Shown piece after piece: positions 17,198-26,270 of a stretch of 64,000 nucleotides of DNA; position 1 is the first letter of the stretch; every line of letters begins with the position of its first letter. The translations under genes were made by a program, and so were the position numbers. This DNA is from Gilliamella sp. wkB171 (GTDB lineage: Bacteria > Pseudomonadota > Gammaproteobacteria > Enterobacterales > Orbaceae): the NCBI RefSeq assembly GCF_001693755.1, contig NZ_LYST01000039.1, positions 1 to 64,000 of the forward strand, given 5' to 3'. The notes under the pieces are model-generated. The model saw only the letters and a program-made list of their open reading frames with translations, ran no database searches and was not told where the DNA came from.

Positions 17198-18529
17198 CTA
17201 TATTTTTGCCAATTTAAGGTATTTATCCATTTCTTCTTCTGGAACCATACCTCCACCTGTAGCCCAAACTAAATGGGTAGCATTTTCTAAAATTTCGGGT
17301 GAAAAATTATTTCGTTGTAAATACTCTGTATTTGCTTCTAATTTTGATGGACCTATCATTCCTGCTAGTGCTGAAGGCTCCAATTGAATTTTTTCTTGCT
17401 GGTTCAACAATCCAAGTAAGTCATACATTTTTTGATCACTAATTGTCAAATAGCCATCAATTAGCCTTTCCATTGCAGGCCCAACAAATCCAGAAGGTCT
17501 ACCAACAGCTAAACCATCAGCAGCAGTAATATTATCGATACCAATATCTTGGACAGCAATTTTGTCGTGTAATCCTGTATATACACCTAATAACATACAA
17601 GGTGAATGGGTTGGTTCTGCGAAAATACAATGTACATTATCACCAAAGGCTAGTTTTAATCCAAAAGCAACACCGCCAGGACCTCCGCCTACACCACAAG
17701 GTAGATATACAAATAATGGATGTTTTTCATCAACAATTATATTCATTTCTTGGAACTGTTTTTTTACACGATCACCCGCAACCGAGTATCCTAAAAATAG
17801 GTTTTTCGAATTTTCATCATCTATAAAAAAACAATTAGGATCAGACTCAGCTGCTTTACGACCTTGTTCAACAGCTACGCCGTAGTCTTGTTGATATTCA
17901 ATGACATTTACACCATGGGAACGTAGTTTATTCTTTTTCCATTCTCGAGCATCACTAGACATATGAACACTGACTTTGAAGCCTAATTTAGCGCTCATAA
18001 TACCTATAGATAAACCAAGATTCCCTGTTGAACCAACCGCAATACTATATTGACTAAAGAATTGTGTAAAACTCTCTGAAAATAATTTACTGTAATCGTC
18101 AGTTTCAGTTAATAGTCCATTTTCTATGGCAAGTTTTTCCGCATGATATAATACTTCGTATATTCCGCCACGAGCTTTTATAGAACCTGAAATTGGTAAA
18201 TGACTATCTTTTTTGAGGAACAAACTTCCTGTAATTTTTTGTTGATAGTGGCTTTCAAGTGCTGCTTTCATGTTTGGTATAGCAACAATATCTGACTCTA
18301 TAATTCCTTTAGTCACCACTGTATCTGGAAATACTTTACAAAGATAAGGTGCAAATCTAGCTAATCTATTAGTAGCATCATTTACATCTTGTTTTGTTAG
18401 TTTGACATAAGGTAAGCCTTCCGTCAAGGTGGTCACCTTAGGATTAAACCAAATTGTCTCCTCTAGGTTTATTAAATTATTGACTAAAGGATATTGTTTT
18501 ATTAATTTTTTTATATTGTTAGGTGTCAT
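17198..18529 (-). CDS. dsdA: D-serine ammonia-lyase
   Basis: DsdA deaminates D-serine to pyruvate and ammonia with pyridoxal phosphate, allowing growth on D-serine and detoxifying it. The 443 residues match E. coli DsdA in length; the PLP lysine is Lys118 in SGSIKARGG, the phosphate-binding glycine loop is [11 protein letters not shown] near residue 168, and [17 protein letters not shown] and [12 protein letters not shown] follow near residues 278-310. It lies 23 bases downstream of dsdX on the minus strand, so the two are one operon, and the LysR gene dsdC is divergent beyond dsdX. Confidence 0.96.
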   Translation of the reverse strand: MTPNNIKKLIKQYPLVNNLINLEETIWFNPKVTTLTEGLPYVKLTKQDVNDATNRLARFAPYLCKVFPDTVVTKGIIESDIVAIPNMKAALESHYQQKITGSLFLKKDSHLPISGSIKARGGIYEVLYHAEKLAIENGLLTETDDYSKLFSESFTQFFSQYSIAVGSTGNLGLSIGIMSAKLGFKVSVHMSSDAREWKKNKLRSHGVNVIEYQQDYGVAVEQGRKAAESDPNCFFIDDENSKNLFLGYSVAGDRVKKQFQEMNIIVDEKHPLFVYLPCGVGGGPGGVAFGLKLAFGDNVHCIFAEPTHSPCMLLGVYTGLHDKIAVQDIGIDNITAADGLAVGRPSGFVGPAMERLIDGYLTISDQKMYDLLGLLNQQEKIQLEPSALAGMIGPSKLEANTEYLQRNNFSPEILENATHLVWATGGGMVPEEEMDKYLKLAKI

Positions 18530-18552
18530 GAATCCATTCCTGTTACTATTTT

Positions 18553-19890
18553 TTAAATAATATAAGACAATAAAAAAGTAACTGCCAATGCGACTAACGA
18601 AGCAATAAAGGTAGCAGATGTGTAATATTTGAATATTTCATTTAATGTTGCGCCACAATATTGCTTTACAAGCCAAAAAAGCGAATCTGTTACAATTGTA
18701 CAACCAATAGCGCCCGAACCGATCGCTAACGTTATGATTTCAGGGCTAACATTAGGGTAAAGTGGCAACATAGGTGATACAATAGCTGTTGCTCCCATCA
18801 TGGCAACCGTTGCAGAGCCCACTGCCGCATGTAATATGATTGCAACCAACCACGCCAATAAAATAGGGTGCATATTTAGCTGTGATAAAATACCCGCTAA
18901 TCCATCACTCAAACCACTACTTTTTAACACCCCATTAAATGCACCACCCGCACCAATAATCAACAAGATATTAGCAATTGAAGAAAAGCCACTTTCTGTT
19001 TTTATTAATAAATCTGACATTCGCATTTTTTGGCGAATACCTAGTATATAGTAAGCAACAAAAGCACCAATGAACATTGCCGTAATCGGGTTACCAATGA
19101 ATTCTAAAATTTGATACATAAAGGTTGTTTTATCTATATTGAGTTCAGCTATTGTTTTAATTAGCATCAAAATAATGGGTAATAGTACTGTAAATAATGT
19201 AGCACCCAATGAAGGAAGTTCTAATTCATCTCGAATTTTCATTTCGGAAAACTCTTTTGGTACTGTTTTAAAGGGGATTTTTTTGTTAATCATTTTTAGA
19301 AAAATTGGTCCTGCAACTAACGAAGCTAAAAGACCTATCATTAATCCATAAACGATTACCGTACCAATATCTGCCCCAAGAGCATTAGTGACAAATAAAG
19401 CTGCCGGGTGAGGGGGGACAATGCAATGAACAGCCATCAATGCAGTACAAAGAGGGATAGCTAATGTTAAAAGTGAAGTTTGTGTTTTCTTTGCAATTGA
19501 AAAAGCCAAAGGAATTAGTAAGACCACACCAACTTCAACAAATAGAGTAATGCCGCAAATTAACCCTACTAAAACCATAATTACTTGTGGTGATAAGAAG
19601 CGACATTTTTGCAATGTTAAACCAATACGTTCTGCTGCTCCTGAGACTTCCATCATTTTGCCAAGAATGGTTCCTAATCCAATTACAGCGGCTAAAAATC
19701 CTAAAGTATTACCAATTCCATCTTCGATGGCAGAAATCATTTTGAGAGGAGGCATTTTCATTAATAATCCAACGTAAAAGCTGGCTAGTAATAACGATAA
19801 AAAAGGATGAAGCTTAAATTTTATTATCGAATACACTATTAAAATAATACTCGTTACTAAAACAACAATAAACCAAATTTGTGAATCCAT
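18553..19890 (-). CDS. dsdX: D-serine transporter DsdX (GntP family)
   Basis: DsdX is an inner-membrane proton symporter that imports D-serine. The 445 residues equal E. coli DsdX in length and show around twelve hydrophobic segments, with GntP-family landmarks such as [16 protein letters not shown] near residue 57, [17 protein letters not shown] near residue 157, [14 protein letters not shown] near residue 315 and [12 protein letters not shown] near residue 360. Placement between dsdC and dsdA decides the substrate; other GntP members carry gluconate and related acids. An AAGGAAAAC ribosome binding site precedes the ATG. Confidence 0.92.
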   Translation of the reverse strand: MDSQIWFIVVLVTSIILIVYSIIKFKLHPFLSLLLASFYVGLLMKMPPLKMISAIEDGIGNTLGFLAAVIGLGTILGKMMEVSGAAERIGLTLQKCRFLSPQVIMVLVGLICGITLFVEVGVVLLIPLAFSIAKKTQTSLLTLAIPLCTALMAVHCIVPPHPAALFVTNALGADIGTVIVYGLMIGLLASLVAGPIFLKMINKKIPFKTVPKEFSEMKIRDELELPSLGATLFTVLLPIILMLIKTIAELNIDKTTFMYQILEFIGNPITAMFIGAFVAYYILGIRQKMRMSDLLIKTESGFSSIANILLIIGAGGAFNGVLKSSGLSDGLAGILSQLNMHPILLAWLVAIILHAAVGSATVAMMGATAIVSPMLPLYPNVSPEIITLAIGSGAIGCTIVTDSLFWLVKQYCGATLNEIFKYYTSATFIASLVALAVTFLLSYII

Positions 19891-19970
19891 ATTGTTTTCC
19901 TTATATTATATAGTTATCAGTGTAATTAAAGATTTTTATCGTTAATTTGACAAATGATTAATAATTAATT

Positions 19971-20012
19971 TCACATGATTTATTTTCATGCATAAATGTG
20001 ATTTCAATCAGT
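19971..20012. promoter_or_regulatory. Control region between dsdX and dsdC with a CRP-like site
   Basis: TGTGATTTCAATCAGT (19997-20012) matches the CRP pattern TGTGA-N6-TCACA at 8 of 10 conserved positions. It overlaps a spaced repeat TCACAT (19971-19976) / ATGTGA (19996-20001), inside which CATGA/TCATG (19974-19978, 19986-19990) forms another dyad. In E. coli both CRP and DsdC activate dsdXA from the equivalent gap, so a LysR site is expected here, though I cannot define it exactly. Confidence 0.4.
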
Positions 20013-20118
20013 ATATTAAGCAATAAGATAGTTAAAATTTTAACCAGTATTTAAAAATTAGTTTTAGATAGATAAATAACAGAATTAATGTTTTAATGAA
20101 GTTGGGAGAGGACGAGCT

Positions 20119-21054
20119 ATGTATGATGAAAGTAAGTTATTTAGCAAGAACCGTGTTATCAATCGTTATCAGTTATCAAAATTGCATACATTTGAATCAG
20201 TGGCCCGACACCTATCCTTTTCATTAGCAGCAAAGGAGCTATATATCAGTCCGAGTGCTGTAAGCCATCAAATAAGCAAATTAGAAGAAGAGCTTTCGAT
20301 TAAATTATTCCATCGATTTCATAGAAAAATTGCATTGACTCACGATGGTGAAAATTTATACACAGTCGTAAAAAATTCCCTTCATATCTTAAATCAAGAA
20401 ATATTAGAAATTAAAAATCAAGAGATCTCAGGTACGCTTACTGTTTATTGTAGGCCGTCTTTTGCACAAGGTTGGTTAATACCCAAAATATCACAGTTTG
20501 TTTGCCGTTATCCTTATATATCGCTCAATATATTATCAGGAAATGAGATTATTAATTTTTCACGGCATCGCATTGATTTAGCTATTTATTATGACGATAT
20601 TATTTATGATGAATTGGTTTGTGAACATTTATTTAATGAAACAATTATTCCAGTTTGTAGCCCTGATTATGCAAAACAAAAAAATTTAACTAATAAAGTT
20701 GAAAATTTAGATAAGTGCCTTTTACTGCATGATAATCAGGCTTGGGGTTATGATTCTAATTGTGATGAATGGATGGGGTGGGCTAATCATTATTCTTTGC
20801 CTTTTGATTTTAATGATATACCCAAAATAGATTTTGATCGTTCTGATCTTGCAACTACTGTCGCTGTTAATCATGGTGGTGTTGCTATGGGGCGACGGAA
20901 ATTAATCGGCAAGTTACTTGAATCGGGTGAGCTTATTACACCTTTTCCTGAAATGGAAATGTTATGTAAACAGCGCTATTACATCTTACGAGCGCAAGCC
21001 AAATATAACCCCAAAGCAGATATCTTTATAAAATGGCTAAAAAGCCTAGTTTAA
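20119..21054 (+). CDS. dsdC: LysR-type D-serine regulator DsdC
   Basis: DsdC activates dsdXA when D-serine is present. The 311 residues begin with a LysR winged helix-turn-helix (TFESVARHLSFSLAAKELYI, then SPSAVSHQISKLEEELSI, residues 28-66) and continue with a periplasmic-binding-protein-like sensor domain. The QEISGTLTVYCRPSFAQ stretch near residue 97, HDNQAWGYDSNCDEW near residue 207 and NHGGVAMGRRKL near residue 255 correspond to conserved DsdC blocks. It is divergent from dsdXA, the normal geometry for autoregulated LysR pairs. A GGGAGAGGACG ribosome binding site precedes the ATG. Confidence 0.93.
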   Translation: MYDESKLFSKNRVINRYQLSKLHTFESVARHLSFSLAAKELYISPSAVSHQISKLEEELSIKLFHRFHRKIALTHDGENLYTVVKNSLHILNQEILEIKNQEISGTLTVYCRPSFAQGWLIPKISQFVCRYPYISLNILSGNEIINFSRHRIDLAIYYDDIIYDELVCEHLFNETIIPVCSPDYAKQKNLTNKVENLDKCLLLHDNQAWGYDSNCDEWMGWANHYSLPFDFNDIPKIDFDRSDLATTVAVNHGGVAMGRRKLIGKLLESGELITPFPEMEMLCKQRYYILRAQAKYNPKADIFIKWLKSLV

Positions 21055-21109
21055 TAAAGTAATGCTAGGCTAAAGGTAAGCGTTTAGGCTTCCCTTTAGT
21101 CTAAGTATA

Positions 21110-22018
21110 TTATTTATTCCGTTTTAAATGTTTCAAATTGGATAGTGCGATGGATAGTAGAATAATAATGACACCAATCCATTGATTAAAATAGACCGAT
21201 TCTTTTAAATAAAAATATGAACAGGTGACGGCAACAGGCAGTTCAGCTGCGGATAATATTGCACTTAATGAAATACCAATTTTGGGAATGCCAACAGAAA
21301 ACAAAAACGGAGGTAATACGGTGCCTAGTAGTGCTAATAAAAATCCTAATTGATAAAGTTGATCATTCAAATTTAATTTAAAGAAGAATAAAGGTGGGAA
21401 TATAATAAAGGTTATTATGCACGCTCCGGTTATCATCAAAGCACTTTTCTCTAATTTTGGTAATTCATTGCCAATATTACTGCTTGTACTGATAAATAGC
21501 GAATACATTAAGGCCGCTAAGAAACCAAAAAAACAGCCGGTTAAGTTCAAACGAATATCTTGATTAAATAGTCCAGCGGCTAGGCAGCTACCGGCTATAA
21601 TGGTAATTACCGTTAAAATTTGAGTCGTAGTCGGTTTATTTTTGAAAATAACATAATCGATAATAATACTAATCCATAAATACTGCATTAATAGTATTAT
21701 AGCAATAGATGCAGGAACGAGTTGAACACATTGATAATAGCAAATGCCAACTAAACCAGGGAAGATACCCACAGCACATACTTTCAATCTGTTAGTTTTG
21801 GGATTATGAGTTGTCGTTGCTGTACTTTTAGGTTTTAAGAATGTTTTAACTATTAAGTGAATAATCCATAATATTAGCATACCCAAAAAACATTGTACGC
21901 CAGTAACTTCACCAAGGGAGTAGCCAGCTTTATAAGCGGTTTTCACAATAGAGGAGAGCACACCAAAGCTGCACGCCCCTAAAAAAACTAATAAACCACC
22001 TAAAAATTTTTCTTTCAT
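21110..22018 (-). CDS. EamA/DMT family membrane transporter
   Basis: A 302-residue integral membrane protein with about ten hydrophobic segments arranged as two EamA repeats (first repeat roughly residues 8-145, second 155-295). The family exports or imports metabolites such as amino acids and nucleotides, but the sequence gives no substrate. The second repeat contains a typical late GIPKIGISLSAILSAAELPV segment. The ATG follows GAGATTTAAAT with only a weak ribosome binding site. It is on the same strand as the nucleoside genes upstream but is separated by 181 bases with a GC-rich hairpin, so it is probably independent of them. Confidence 0.8.
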   Translation of the reverse strand: MKEKFLGGLLVFLGACSFGVLSSIVKTAYKAGYSLGEVTGVQCFLGMLILWIIHLIVKTFLKPKSTATTTHNPKTNRLKVCAVGIFPGLVGICYYQCVQLVPASIAIILLMQYLWISIIIDYVIFKNKPTTTQILTVITIIAGSCLAAGLFNQDIRLNLTGCFFGFLAALMYSLFISTSSNIGNELPKLEKSALMITGACIITFIIFPPLFFFKLNLNDQLYQLGFLLALLGTVLPPFLFSVGIPKIGISLSAILSAAELPVAVTCSYFYLKESVYFNQWIGVIIILLSIALSNLKHLKRNK

Positions 22019-22080
22019 ATTTAAATCTCATAACTTATATAAATTAATTTTGTAGCTAAAAAGCAAACGAAATAAGAGAC

Positions 22081-22100
22081 CACAGGGTGGAGACCCTGTG
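22081..22100. terminator. GC-rich 8-bp hairpin between transporter genes
   Basis: CACAGGGT (22081-22088) pairs perfectly with ACCCTGTG (22093-22100) around the 4-base loop GGAG. It is by far the most GC-rich block in an A/T-rich gap. The plus-strand side is followed by a T-rich run (ACTTTTCATTTTTT), the minus side by TCTCTTATTTCG. It is the best terminator candidate for the nucleoside operon, although its better T-run faces the other way. Confidence 0.4.
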
Positions 22101-22199
22101 TCACTTTTCATTTTTTAACATATTAGAATAACGAATACTAAGTGAATCAGAACAGAATGTAAGCTTGAATTATTAGCCCATTAGTTTGATTGTGGTAAG

Positions 22200-23441
22200 T
22201 TATTGCTTAACTGTTTCGTTTCTATTATGGTCATAGTTAAAGGTAAAGTAAAAAATAATTCCCAACACTAGTGCATAAGATGCAAATATTAACCATATTG
22301 TTTGCCAATCTCGACCAGTTGTGTAAGTGTATTCATCAACCACCATACCACTTAAGATTGAACCCAAATATGCACCAATTCCATTTACCATCGTCATAAA
22401 AAGCCCTTGTGCACTTGCTCGAATATTGGAATTAACTTCCTTTTCTATAAAAATTGATCCCGAAATATTAAAGAAATCAAATGCACAACCATAAACTATC
22501 ATGGATAACAACAGTAAGACAAAACCAAATGGTGTTGGATCACCAAACGCAAATAAACCAAATCGGAGCGTCCAAGCTATCAGGCTTATCATGATTACTT
22601 TTTTTATTCCAAACTTTTTAAGAAAAAACGGAATAGTTAAAATAAATGCCACTTCTGCCATTTGTGATACGGATAATAATATCGCTGGATGCTGAACAAT
22701 CAAACTGTCTGAAAATTCAGGAATTTTACCAAAGTCTTTTAAAAATGCCCCGCCGAAAGTATTAGTGATTTGTAGTATTGCGCCAAGTAACATCGCAAAT
22801 AAAAAGAATACTGCCATGACGGGTTTTTTAAATAACACAAATGCATCAAGCCCTAAACGAGAAGACCAAGATTGTTGTTGGCTATGTTTTATTTCAATAT
22901 TTGGTAACGTTGCGCTGTAGATCACTAATACGACTGATGCCGCACATGCCACATAAAGTTGTCCATTACTGGAATCTAACTTCAGTAGACTTATCATCCA
23001 CATAGCAATAATAAAACCTACTGTACCAAACACCCGTATTTTAGGAAACACTTCGACAGTATTTAAGTTATTTTTATCTAAACACGCGTAACTAATTGAG
23101 TTAGATAGCGCAATAGTTGGCATGAAAGCCATTGCATTAGCAAACATCAACCAAAATAGTAAACTTGATGTCGTCACTGATGCAGCATAAAAAAGCGCAA
23201 CAGCACAAATCGAGTGACACAGCATGTACAAATATTTTGCTTGAATAAATTTGTCAGCAATAATCCCTATAATACAGGGCATAATTAATGCGGCTAAGCC
23301 TTTAGTACTGAAGATCATACCTATTTCAGCACCAGAAAATTTTAGTGTATTAAAAAGATAAATACCTAAAGTCGTTAGCCAGCTTCCCCAAATAAAGTAT
23401 TGGAAAAACATCATTATTTTTAATCTATTTTTTATGTTCAT
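22200..23441 (-). CDS. Nucleoside:H+ symporter family transporter (NupG/XapB-like)
   Basis: A 413-residue major-facilitator protein of the nucleoside:H+ symporter family, with about twelve hydrophobic segments. The N-terminal FFQYFIWGSWLTTLGIYL block and the PTIALSNSISYACL segment near residue 108 are family landmarks also found in E. coli NupG and XapB. The gene starts 52 bases after the purine nucleoside phosphorylase gene, which suggests import of purine nucleosides. Whether it prefers guanosine, inosine, xanthosine or pyrimidine nucleosides cannot be told from sequence. Confidence 0.88.
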   Translation of the reverse strand: MNIKNRLKIMMFFQYFIWGSWLTTLGIYLFNTLKFSGAEIGMIFSTKGLAALIMPCIIGIIADKFIQAKYLYMLCHSICAVALFYAASVTTSSLLFWLMFANAMAFMPTIALSNSISYACLDKNNLNTVEVFPKIRVFGTVGFIIAMWMISLLKLDSSNGQLYVACAASVVLVIYSATLPNIEIKHSQQQSWSSRLGLDAFVLFKKPVMAVFFLFAMLLGAILQITNTFGGAFLKDFGKIPEFSDSLIVQHPAILLSVSQMAEVAFILTIPFFLKKFGIKKVIMISLIAWTLRFGLFAFGDPTPFGFVLLLLSMIVYGCAFDFFNISGSIFIEKEVNSNIRASAQGLFMTMVNGIGAYLGSILSGMVVDEYTYTTGRDWQTIWLIFASYALVLGIIFYFTFNYDHNRNETVKQ

Positions 23442-23493
23442 TATTTAAATCCTAAATAAATTGAACTGCTTATATAAAATTAAAAACTATGAA

Positions 23494-24312
23494 CTAAAAA
23501 CGTGCAATGGTTTTAGTAATGAGTTGTAAAAAAGTGGATTTTACACGTTCAGCGGTTTCAATCACTTCTTCATGGCCGAGTGGTTGATCTAAAATGCCAC
23601 AAGCCATGTTAGTTAAACATGAAATGCCGATAGTTTTAATCCCTGAATGATGAGCAATAATTGCTTCAGGAACTGTTGACATACCAACTGCATCAGCTCC
23701 TAATGTACGGATCATTCTAATCTCTGCTGGAGTTTCGTAGGTTGGTCCTGTCCACCAAGCATAAACACCTTGTTGTAAAGTGATATTTAGCTCTTTAGCT
23801 ACTTCGCTAACCGTTGCTCTTAATTGCTTGTTATAAACTTCACTGACATCCAAAAAGCGAACACCTAATTCAGGATTATTTGGACCCATTAATGGATTAT
23901 TAGCGGTTAAATTAATGTGGTCAGTGATTATCATTAAATCACCTGGTTTAAAGCTAGTGTTGACTGCACCACAAGCATTGGTAATGATCAGTTTTTCAAC
24001 GCCTAGCATTTTCATTACACGCACAGGGAAGGTAACTTGATCTAATGAAAAACCTTCATAGTAATGAAAACGACCTTTCATCGCGACAACAGTCTTATCA
24101 CCACATTTACCAATCACTAATTCATTTGCATGACCAACAGCTGCTGATTTAGCAAAGTGTGGAATAGTGTCATAAGGAATGTGAACGGCATCTTCAAGAG
24201 TATCGGCAAAAGGACCTAAACCTGATCCAAGTATAATTCCGATTGTTGGTTTTTTGTCGGTTTGCTGTTGAATATAGTTTACTGCTTGTTGAATATCTGC
24301 TGTTTGATGCAT
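23494..24312 (-). CDS. Purine nucleoside phosphorylase, trimeric PNP-I type
   Basis: This cytosolic enzyme splits purine nucleosides with phosphate into base and ribose-1-phosphate. The 272 residues show the trimeric PNP/MTAP signatures: IILGSGLGPFAD near residue 26, GRFHYYEG near residue 81, the phosphate/purine site block ITNACGAVN near residue 109, and GPTYETPAEIRMIRTLGADAVGMSTVPE (start GPTYETPAEIR) near residue 187. It looks closer to Bacillus-type PunA (for example the FPVRVMK and GISCLTNMACGILDQPL blocks) than to E. coli XapA, hinting at a different or transferred lineage. It heads a two-gene operon with the nucleoside transporter. Confidence 0.92.
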   Translation of the reverse strand: MHQTADIQQAVNYIQQQTDKKPTIGIILGSGLGPFADTLEDAVHIPYDTIPHFAKSAAVGHANELVIGKCGDKTVVAMKGRFHYYEGFSLDQVTFPVRVMKMLGVEKLIITNACGAVNTSFKPGDLMIITDHINLTANNPLMGPNNPELGVRFLDVSEVYNKQLRATVSEVAKELNITLQQGVYAWWTGPTYETPAEIRMIRTLGADAVGMSTVPEAIIAHHSGIKTIGISCLTNMACGILDQPLGHEEVIETAERVKSTFLQLITKTIARF

Positions 24313-24423
24313 GACTGTATCCTTTCAAATTGTAGTAGTCTTAATGATGAATAAAATGCAGTGATGTTAAATAATCACTTAAAACTTGCTTATATTTTTA
24401 TCATGAATAAAAAATACGTATCT

Positions 24424-24495
24424 CAATTGTTCACATCGATCTAGTATGTCATAGAAAACGATGTGAATAATTGACTTTTTCTCAAAACGAGAAAA
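24424..24495. promoter_or_regulatory. Spaced inverted repeats upstream of the nucleoside operon
   Basis: CAATTGTTCACATCG (24424-24438) and CGATGTGAATAATTG (24459-24473) form a 15-bp inverted repeat with a single mismatch and 20 bases between the arms, about 110-160 bases upstream of the phosphorylase ATG. A second dyad, TTTTCTC/GAGAAAA, lies at 24477-24495. Their position fits operator sites for a nucleoside-responsive repressor, but I cannot name the protein. The site is in a 433-base gap that contains no gene. Confidence 0.5.
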
Positions 24496-24599
24496 CGATC
24501 ACATAAAAAGAATATATAATAAAAACAACGTAGTTTTCATTTTTCAGGGTATATTATGATGATGTTCTGATAATAATGAAAGGGACTTTTTAGGTTTGG

Positions 24600-24678
24600 T
24601 TTAATTTTTTAAATTAAATTGCTATATTTAACTTTATTAATCAATGAATTATCTTGAAAATTAATTTAAAAAATTAAA
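24600..24678. repeat. Perfect 18-bp A/T inverted repeat downstream of fdhD
   Basis: TTTAATTTTTTAAATTAA (24600-24617) and TTAATTTAAAAAATTAAA (24661-24678) are exact reverse complements separated by 43 bases. The arms contain no G or C. It follows the end of fdhD by about 70 bases and could act in termination or simply as a structured A/T-rich element. Confidence 0.6.
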
Positions 24679-24745
24679 ATATAAAGATTACTTATGATAC
24701 ATTAAGTTTCAATTTGACAACCGTGTTTATCTTATAGAATTATTA

Positions 24746-25555
24746 TTACTCGATGATCCGATTGCTATCGGTATAGATCACCCCTTTATCACCTCTAAAA
24801 AATCCAATCAAAGTCAGGTTACTTGTTTTGGCTTGATCAACTGCCATCGATGTAGCTGCTGAAACCGCACAGAGAATTTCGATGCCACAGATAGCTGCTT
24901 TTTGTACCATTTCATAACTAGCTCGACTTGAGACTAATATTATGCCTTTTATATCTGTTTTATTTTGAGCGAGGTATTTAGCGCGATAACCTAGTAGTTT
25001 ATCTAACGCTACATGTCTACCGATATCCTCAAAACCTGCAATAAAATTACCATGTAAATCAAGCCAAACTGCTGCATGGGTGCAGCCTGTTTTCGCCCCA
25101 ACTTGTTGCACTTGGTTTAGATAGGCTAGTGAATGCGCAAAATCTGATAACTGAATTTTGTCATTGGATGGCAAAGTTGGAAAAATTGAGCATACCTGTT
25201 CAAGTTGCTCTGTTCCACAGATACCACAACCAGTGCGACCGGTTAAATTACGACGTTTTTCTTTTAATTGATTGAAGCGTCTGGAAGATAATTCAATATG
25301 AACTTCTATCCCTTTTAATGAGTCGATAATATCAATCCCATAAATGTCATTAACCGATTCAATAATATTTTCAGTTAACGAAAAACCAATCGCAAAATAC
25401 TCAAGATCTTTCGGCGTCGCCATCATAACTACATGAGAAATACCGTTATAAATTAATGCAATAGGTTTTTCTATGGCAATCGTATCAAATTGAGGATCGT
25501 TTAGCGTGCTATTGCTAAATTTTGTTACTAATACTGTGTTAATACCGTTAGTCAT
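24746..25555 (-). CDS. fdhD: Formate dehydrogenase accessory sulfurtransferase FdhD
   Basis: FdhD passes sulfur from IscS to the molybdenum cofactor, which is needed to make active formate dehydrogenase. The 269 residues contain the essential C-x2-C loop in RTGCGICGTEQ near residue 113, followed by the cofactor-binding HAAVWLDLHGNFIAGFEDIGRH (in part HAAVWLD and EDIGRHVALDKL, near residues 160-190) and a C-terminal SSRASYEMVQKAA segment. It is the second molybdenum-related locus in the window alongside modABC/modEF and implies a formate dehydrogenase elsewhere in the genome. Confidence 0.96.
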   Translation of the reverse strand: MTNGINTVLVTKFSNSTLNDPQFDTIAIEKPIALIYNGISHVVMMATPKDLEYFAIGFSLTENIIESVNDIYGIDIIDSLKGIEVHIELSSRRFNQLKEKRRNLTGRTGCGICGTEQLEQVCSIFPTLPSNDKIQLSDFAHSLAYLNQVQQVGAKTGCTHAAVWLDLHGNFIAGFEDIGRHVALDKLLGYRAKYLAQNKTDIKGIILVSSRASYEMVQKAAICGIEILCAVSAATSMAVDQAKTSNLTLIGFFRGDKGVIYTDSNRIIE

Positions 25556-25739
25556 GGCTGGTCTCTGGCTGTTTATTTTTGAGCATTGCTTTAGATTTAC
25601 ATTGCTAATGTGAATAATCAGTAAAGCAATTTAGCTGCGTAATAAGATTCTGCCAATACATGATTAACACAATCTTAAACTTATATTATTATGGTAAAAT
25701 GCATGAATCTAATCAATTAATAATTTACCTAATACAATT

Positions 25740-26270
25740 ATGTCAATACATGAATTTACCTATGCAATAATGCAGTTTATTCAAGCTCATCAACTATGGG
25801 CATTGCCAATTATTTTTTTATTGGCATTCGGTGAATCTTTAGCCATTATTTCATTGATTGTGCCAGCAACAGCAATTTTATTGGGTGCAGGCGCTTTAAT
25901 TGGTACTGGTGTTATCTCATTTATTCCGGTATTGATTGCTGCATCGCTAGGTGCTGTGATTGGTGATTGGCTCTCTTATTGGTTAGGTAAGCATTATCAC
26001 AAACAAGTAATCTCTTCTTGGCCATTAAGTAAGTACCCAAAATTGGTTTATCGTTCTGAACAATTTTTTCAACGCTATGGCGCTTTAGGGGTTTTTGTTG
26101 GTCGATTTTTTGGACCATTTCGAGCAATAGTACCGTTAATTGCTGGCACAATGCATATGCCTGCAACTAAGTTTAATCTAGCCAATATCTCTTCTGCGCC
26201 AATTTGGGCATTTGTGTTATTAGCGCCAGGTGCATTTGGTGTACCTTGGTTAGAAACGCTTTTCGGTTAA
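25740..26270 (+). CDS. DedA family membrane protein
   Basis: A 176-residue member of the DedA/VTT superfamily of inner-membrane proteins, which have been linked to proton-motive-force homeostasis, envelope stress and lipid-carrier recycling. Visible landmarks are the early FGESLAIISLIVPAT segment with the acidic residue, GAVIGDWLSYWLGKH near residue 75, and the signature GRFFGPFRAIVPLIAGTMHM near residue 120. It is shorter than E. coli YabI (about 254 residues) and closer to YohD-sized proteins. The last 4 bases overlap the end of the convergent mscM. Confidence 0.88.
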   Translation: MSIHEFTYAIMQFIQAHQLWALPIIFLLAFGESLAIISLIVPATAILLGAGALIGTGVISFIPVLIAASLGAVIGDWLSYWLGKHYHKQVISSWPLSKYPKLVYRSEQFFQRYGALGVFVGRFFGPFRAIVPLIAGTMHMPATKFNLANISSAPIWAFVLLAPGAFGVPWLETLFG

